A program made the position numbers and the translations under genes. From the NCBI GenBank assembly GCA_004380135.1, contig QXCR01000393.1, positions 1 to 10,354 on the forward strand: 10,354 nucleotides of DNA. The letters run 5' to 3'. Origin of the DNA: Stemphylium vesicarium. Taxonomy: Eukaryota > Ascomycota > Dothideomycetes > Pleosporales > Pleosporaceae. Positions 7,137-10,354 of the stretch are shown piece by piece. Each line of letters opens with the position of its first letter. The first letter of the stretch is position 1. The notes beneath the pieces are model-generated. The model had not been told where the DNA came from and searched no databases. It saw only the letters and a program-made list of their open reading frames with translations.

Positions 7137-7600
7137 TAGACTGGCAAATGGGTCTAGGTTGGGTTGGGGTTGGGTCGTCTTGGCAGCGGCCCTAACCTAA
7201 CCTAATACTAACCTAAGGTAATTAGTAATAGTATAGAGGTAGAGTTAGATTAGCCTTAAGTAGAAATAGGTATAGGCTAGACTATAGTAGAGGTTAGAGT
7301 TAGATTAGTTAAAAATAGCTATAAATTTAGATAGCTACGCTACTTACGCATTATAATAAAGCTATATATATAGGAGTTATAATAAATAACTATAATAATA
7401 TATAAGCTCTATATAAGCGACTTTTTTAGAGGAGAATAAGATAATCTAACTCTAACCTAGCCCAGCCCCGTGCTAGAGTGGCCCCACCCCAACCCCGACC
7501 CGGGCCGGTGTACCCCCGACCTAACCCCGACTCTGGTCCTTGCAGCCCATGACCCAACCCCAACCTAGCCCGCGGTTGCCCCAACCCATTTGCCAGCCTA
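7137..7600. mobile_element. 464-bp non-autonomous hAT element (MITE-like)
   Basis: Termini are TAGACTGGCAAATGGGT (7137-7153) and the inverse of TAGGCTGGCAAATGGGT (7584-7600), one mismatch in 17. Flanking 8-bp duplications are GTAGGCTA (7129-7136) and GTATGCTA (7601-7608), seven of eight identical. It carries no coding frame: GGTTGGG/CCTAACC-rich ends surround an AT-rich centre (7220-7440). It sits within the pogo-like frame, which resumes in phase on both sides. Its termini resemble those of the 5.9-kb element (TAGGCTGCTAAATGGGT), so it may be mobilised by a related transposase. Confidence 0.88.
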
Positions 7601-7608
7601 GTATGCTA
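7601..7608. repeat. Target-site duplication of the small hAT element, right copy
   Basis: GTATGCTA follows the right terminus TTTGCCAGCCTA directly and pairs with 7129-7136. Confidence 0.8.
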
Positions 7609-8632
7609 TAATAAAGCGTTCTTTTTTAATAGGCGCTGCGTTATCTAGATATAATAGTTCCTAGATCTAGTTTTAGTAGAATCTCTTCACTACTAAGAAA
7701 ACTAAGAGATCTAGTAGCTACAACACATAAGATAAGTAAGTAGGTAGAAATAAAAGCTAAATCTTATTCTATTTATAGGTCTATAGGAATTCTAGATTAA
7801 TATAGCTACTATAGCTATCTAGAATTAGCATCCTCTAATAATCGTCTAATAGAGCCGTCTTAGATAGAAATATCTATTATAGCTATTTAAGGCCTATTAT
7901 ATTTAATATCTAGCTATTCTTAGAGGTTATATAAAGCTAGTTAGGTATTATTATAGGAAATTAAGTACTTTATAAGTTCTTACCCTTATATATTACTCTA
8001 TAGCGTAGTTTCTTGCCCGTAGCTAATATACACTTAATTATTAATGCCCACTCGCGATTCTTTAGCGACTACTTATAAGCCTTGCTCTTACAGCTATCTG
8101 CGAGGACTCTAGTGTTTGCATATACCCCTATAGCCTTACTAGTCTCGTCTATATTCCACATATCCTCAGTGCGTATACCTAGTCGTACGCGAGTCCTCTT
8201 AAAGAGCTTAAGAAACGCGCGTATCTATTCCTATATTACTCCCTTAGCCCGCGCGCCCTCTATCTTTCTACTAATAATTAATACGACGCATAAGTTGCGC
8301 TTAAGGAAGAAGGATATCTAACGCTTGCCTATAGGATTATTGTCACTATTTATTCTTAGGATTTGATTTGCTATTTCTCGCGCGCGCGCGTGGGATAGAG
8401 GAAACGCGCGTGCGTCCTCTTTAAGGATCTATTATACGAGAAATTTCTCTTATTATGGAGTTAATCGCTGCTGGTATTCGTGGCTAAATTGACGTGTCTA
8501 TGTACCACGCAGTCGGGTAGCAAGCGTGCTTTAAGAGATATTGTACGCCTTCGCAGCAGCTCGTTGACTCGTAAAAATAATAGAAATAATATCGCTAATA
8601 GCTGCTTGAATTGCTGCTTCACGGGTATCCAT
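7601..8632 (-). pseudogene. Fot1/pogo-like transposase, N-terminal and catalytic part (RIP-inactivated)
   Basis: The frame starts at an ATG at 8632 and runs 344 codons without a frameshift, but holds more than 20 TAA/TAG codons at positions where Gln or Trp would be expected. The N-terminus (EAAIQAAI...QRAAAKAYNIS) is a psq-type helix-turn-helix. The next part (...NNPIGKRxISFFLKRN) resembles the CENP-B/Tc5 DNA-binding domain. The catalytic core has Asp162 (MWNIDET, codon at 8147-8149), Asp272 (LILDS) and Asp308 (LLDLL). This leaves 35 residues between the second and third Asp, the DD35D spacing of Fot1/pogo enzymes. The NREW and VIYKGK motifs are also family-typical. CpA and TpG are almost absent from 7620-8040, as RIP predicts. 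All three catalytic Asp codons survive. Confidence 0.9.
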
Positions 8633-8691
8633 TTTAGTTGCGTGGTTGTGGAGAAATCACGAGTGTGGAGTGGGTGGTCGAGTTCTGGGCG

Positions 8692-8727
8692 GGTGGCCAG
8701 CTTCAGTGGGTGGCCAGCTTCGGTGGG
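8692..8727. repeat. Two-copy 17-bp tandem repeat upstream of the pogo frame
   Basis: GGTGGCCAGCTTC recurs at 8692-8704 and 8709-8721 with period 17, followed by a partial CGGTGGG. It lies about 60-95 bases upstream of the pogo start codon (minus strand), in its presumed 5' region or subterminal DNA. Confidence 0.6.
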
Positions 8728-8946
8728 CGCTAGCTTAATACAACAACATCATGTTCGCATCACGATCTCTACCTTTCATCAGCTTCCTTCCTTCTATCAC
8801 TCCTTCCCCCAGCAGCCCGATGGCCGTGCGCCAGCCCAAACAAAGCGGGATGGCTGCCCACTTCCTCTTCTTCTCTTCATCTCGACTGTAAATAGCATCT
8901 GGACTAGATAGCTGGAATACAGTACCTACAAACCGTTCACAACATT

Positions 8947-8961
8947 ACGTGGCCGCCACGT
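8947..8961. repeat. Short palindrome ACGTGGCCGCCACGT
   Basis: Perfect 6-bp arms ACGTGG/CCACGT flank CCG, immediately inside the candidate right end of the pogo element. It could be a subterminal protein-binding site or chance. Confidence 0.4.
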
Positions 8962-8971
8962 CAACGTCCCA

Positions 8972-10080
8972 TAGAAATATAAATAGTACAAGTTAATCGC
9001 AAGCATCTAATTACCGCAACACTATACTTCTATTAATATTGAGCTATTGTGTGGCGCTGTACAGCCTCATCCTGAGATTGGGCATGTGGTGTTCTGCGGG
9101 GCACACTGTGAATCTGGGCACACTGCGCACGGGCACGTTACGGGTCCGTGCTCGGTAATCAATCTCGGGATGCTCAGACGAAAACATGTCAGCACAACGG
9201 CCCCCAGTTACACAATTCTCGCAACATCCAATCATCACATTACACTCCCTATCACTATATCTGCTATGCAGCGAAAGAGGCTTGCCCCACCCTATTATTA
9301 TCTTAGACACATTTGGCCACCAATTAATCACAACAGATTTGTTCTTGACCCTAGCTACGCCCCTTCAGCTAAATCACAAGGCTGAAGGCGAGCTTCAAAA
9401 AGTCCTGCAGGCGCCACAGCGCCAAAGTGCCGCGCGTGATGACCTTGTGTGTATACAGGATCGGACCATCGACACCGAAAGCAATAGACGCGTCCTTTTT
9501 CTAGGCTTGTTCACCGGTTTCCCAGTACCCTTTTGGTTCAGATCAACAGATCGCCATATCAGCAGCATAGGGATTACTCTTCATGCTGCGATAAAATAAC
9601 CTAGGGACCACAAACGTCACTCAAAGTTACGCAACAAGACTCCAAGGCTGTGTCACCATAATCGGTTTCCATCTTTCTAGGTGGCTTGTGTGTGCCAGCC
9701 TGTTCTATGCTTTGAGTCGGCGGCCGCATGCAGAGTTGTCAACAATCAAGCCAATCTGCAATCAAGCCAAATGAGGCCCCTGCTCACTAGCCTTGTCGAT
9801 CAACCACAGACTTATAAGATAGACGTGCTACCCCTCTATTTAGGCATAGCTATACATGTATATTATAGGCCGCTACTGAGCAGGAGCCACATTTGACTTG
9901 ATAGCAGCTTGGCTTAACTGTTGGCAACTCTGAAGAAGACTCACTTAGAAATGCATGGCATTATGTTGCTATGCAGTTGCAACAGGTCGCCCGTCGAGTA
10001 TGGCAATGTCTTGGCGCATGGGTCGGCGATCATCTCTCTTTGGTCCTGCGGCACAGCCAGACTGGCTACCAGTCAGTCTA
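8972..10080. other. Right flank, no supported gene
   Basis: Base composition is more balanced and CpA/TpG are normal, so this DNA is not visibly RIP-mutated. Several overlapping open frames on both strands (9044-9331 minus, 9047-9385 plus, 9186-9599 plus, 9681-9896 plus) are under 140 codons, overlap each other and show no recognisable domain or introns. A minus-strand frame with a Cys cluster (CCENCVTGGRC, near 9200-9225) was considered and not called. I see no RNA gene or transposon end. Confidence 0.4.
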
Positions 10081-10089
10081 TTCAGTTCG

Positions 10090-10230
10090 GACTGACTGAA
10101 CTGACTGAATCTTGGCAGTCAGTTCAGTCAGTCTTCGTTCCGTCCGGATATCAGTTCAGTCAGTCCGGAGGCCTCTGGATATCAGTTCAGTCAGTCCAGA
10201 GACCTCTAGACTGACTGAACTGACTGAATT
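10090..10230. repeat. Cluster of ACTGACTGAACTGACTG inverted and direct repeats
   Basis: GACTGACTGAACTGACTG (10090-10107) pairs perfectly, inverted, with CAGTCAGTTCAGTCAGTC (10116-10133) across an 8-base loop. The same 18-mer recurs at 10209-10226. Two shorter copies lie in a 31-bp direct repeat at 10143-10173 and 10174-10204, TC(C/T)GGATATCAGTTCAGTC...; the copies are bracketed by TCCGGA/TCCGGA and TCTGGA/TCCAGA. The region could be a subterminal array of another element, a minisatellite or a protein-binding cluster. No coding role is apparent. Confidence 0.75.
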
Positions 10231-10354
10231 AGACTGAGTTGGACTGAATTTGAAGCTGTGTTTTGCAGTCACGATAGCCACTTCTAGTGTTGCTTAGAAC
10301 ACGGCTTGTCGATGCAACTAAGCCGGACGCTAGGCTCAAAAGGGAAGCCACTAG

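Larger units (their letters stand above)
540..8971 (-). mobile_element. Fot1/pogo-like DNA transposon, RIP-degraded, split by two hAT insertions
   Basis: This is a Tc1/mariner-superfamily (pogo/Fot1) element read on the minus strand, consisting of three coding segments: 7601-8632, 7012-7136 and 748-1085. Candidate ends are TA|TGGGACAAGTTACGTG on the left (TA at 538-539) and the inverted relative ending CGTCCCA|TA on the right (TA at 8972-8973). This fits pogo insertion at TA. Subtracting the two nested insertions and one copy of each target duplication leaves about 2.0 kb, close to the size I recall for Fot1-type elements. The coding segments are secure. The outer boundaries are tentative because the terminal match is about 9 exact bases plus a gapped ACGTG. 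Confidence 0.6.

Noticed and set aside
8480..8911. 143-codon plus-strand frame
   Set aside because: Its first third is antisense to the pogo N-terminal domain and the remainder is low-similarity repeat-containing sequence.
9044..9331. Minus-strand 95-codon frame with a Cys cluster as a small secreted protein
   Set aside because: There is no signal peptide at the start, it overlaps two other frames on the opposite strand, and the cysteines are not in a pattern I recognise.
9186..9599. 137-codon plus-strand frame as a gene
   Set aside because: It overlaps other frames of similar length, has no recognisable domain and no supporting promoter or intron structure.

Overview
The window looks like repeat-rich DNA from a filamentous ascomycete (Pezizomycotina). 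Evidence: a Fot1/pogo-type transposon and a fungal hAT element, introns of about 50 nt with GTA(A/T)G donors and CTAAC-like branch sites, and mutations of the repeat-induced point mutation (RIP) type (C to T, mainly CpA to TpA, turning Gln and Trp codons into TAA/TAG). No intact ordinary chromosomal gene could be supported.

The layout is a set of nested transposons. The oldest identifiable layer is a Fot1/pogo-like element on the minus strand. Its frame starts at 8632 and runs leftward to about 748, with more than 20 RIP-type stops but apparently no frameshift. Two hAT-type insertions split it. One is a 464-bp non-autonomous element at 7137-7600, with an 8-bp target duplication GTA(G/T)GCTA. 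The other is a 5,926-bp element at 1086-7011, with a perfect 8-bp duplication CCTCTGAG and 17-bp identical termini. Conceptually removing both insertions, each with one duplication copy, rejoins the pogo frame in phase. That independently fixes both sets of ends.

The 5.9-kb hAT element is the main discovery. It carries three multi-exon genes inside its termini. (1) A minus-strand histone H3 variant (1489-2029; 147 codons before the stop, three exons, intact) keeps K4, K14, K18 and K23 and the whole histone fold. Its Lys9 is replaced by Ala and its Lys27 by Ser. It also has about six extra residues before the first helix and a different C-terminus. (2) A divergently transcribed gene (about 2449-3648) encodes a charged, probably helical protein with a very acidic tail; three in-frame stops in exon 3 break it. 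(3) A hAT transposase (about 4010-6626) has many stops in its first half, while its C-terminal half, including the dimerisation domain, is almost completely open. A perfect 22-bp inverted repeat flanked by mirrored GT/CA tracts lies between genes 1 and 2.

My working hypothesis is that this transposon family carries its own H3 that cannot be methylated at the two main silencing lysines, possibly with an acidic chaperone-like partner, and so might keep its own chromatin open. The sequence shows the gene structure, the substitutions and the element boundaries. The function is inference. Flanking DNA (1-540 and about 8972-10354) has no supported gene; it holds possible LTR remnants on the left and an ACTG-type inverted-repeat cluster at 10090-10230 on the right.
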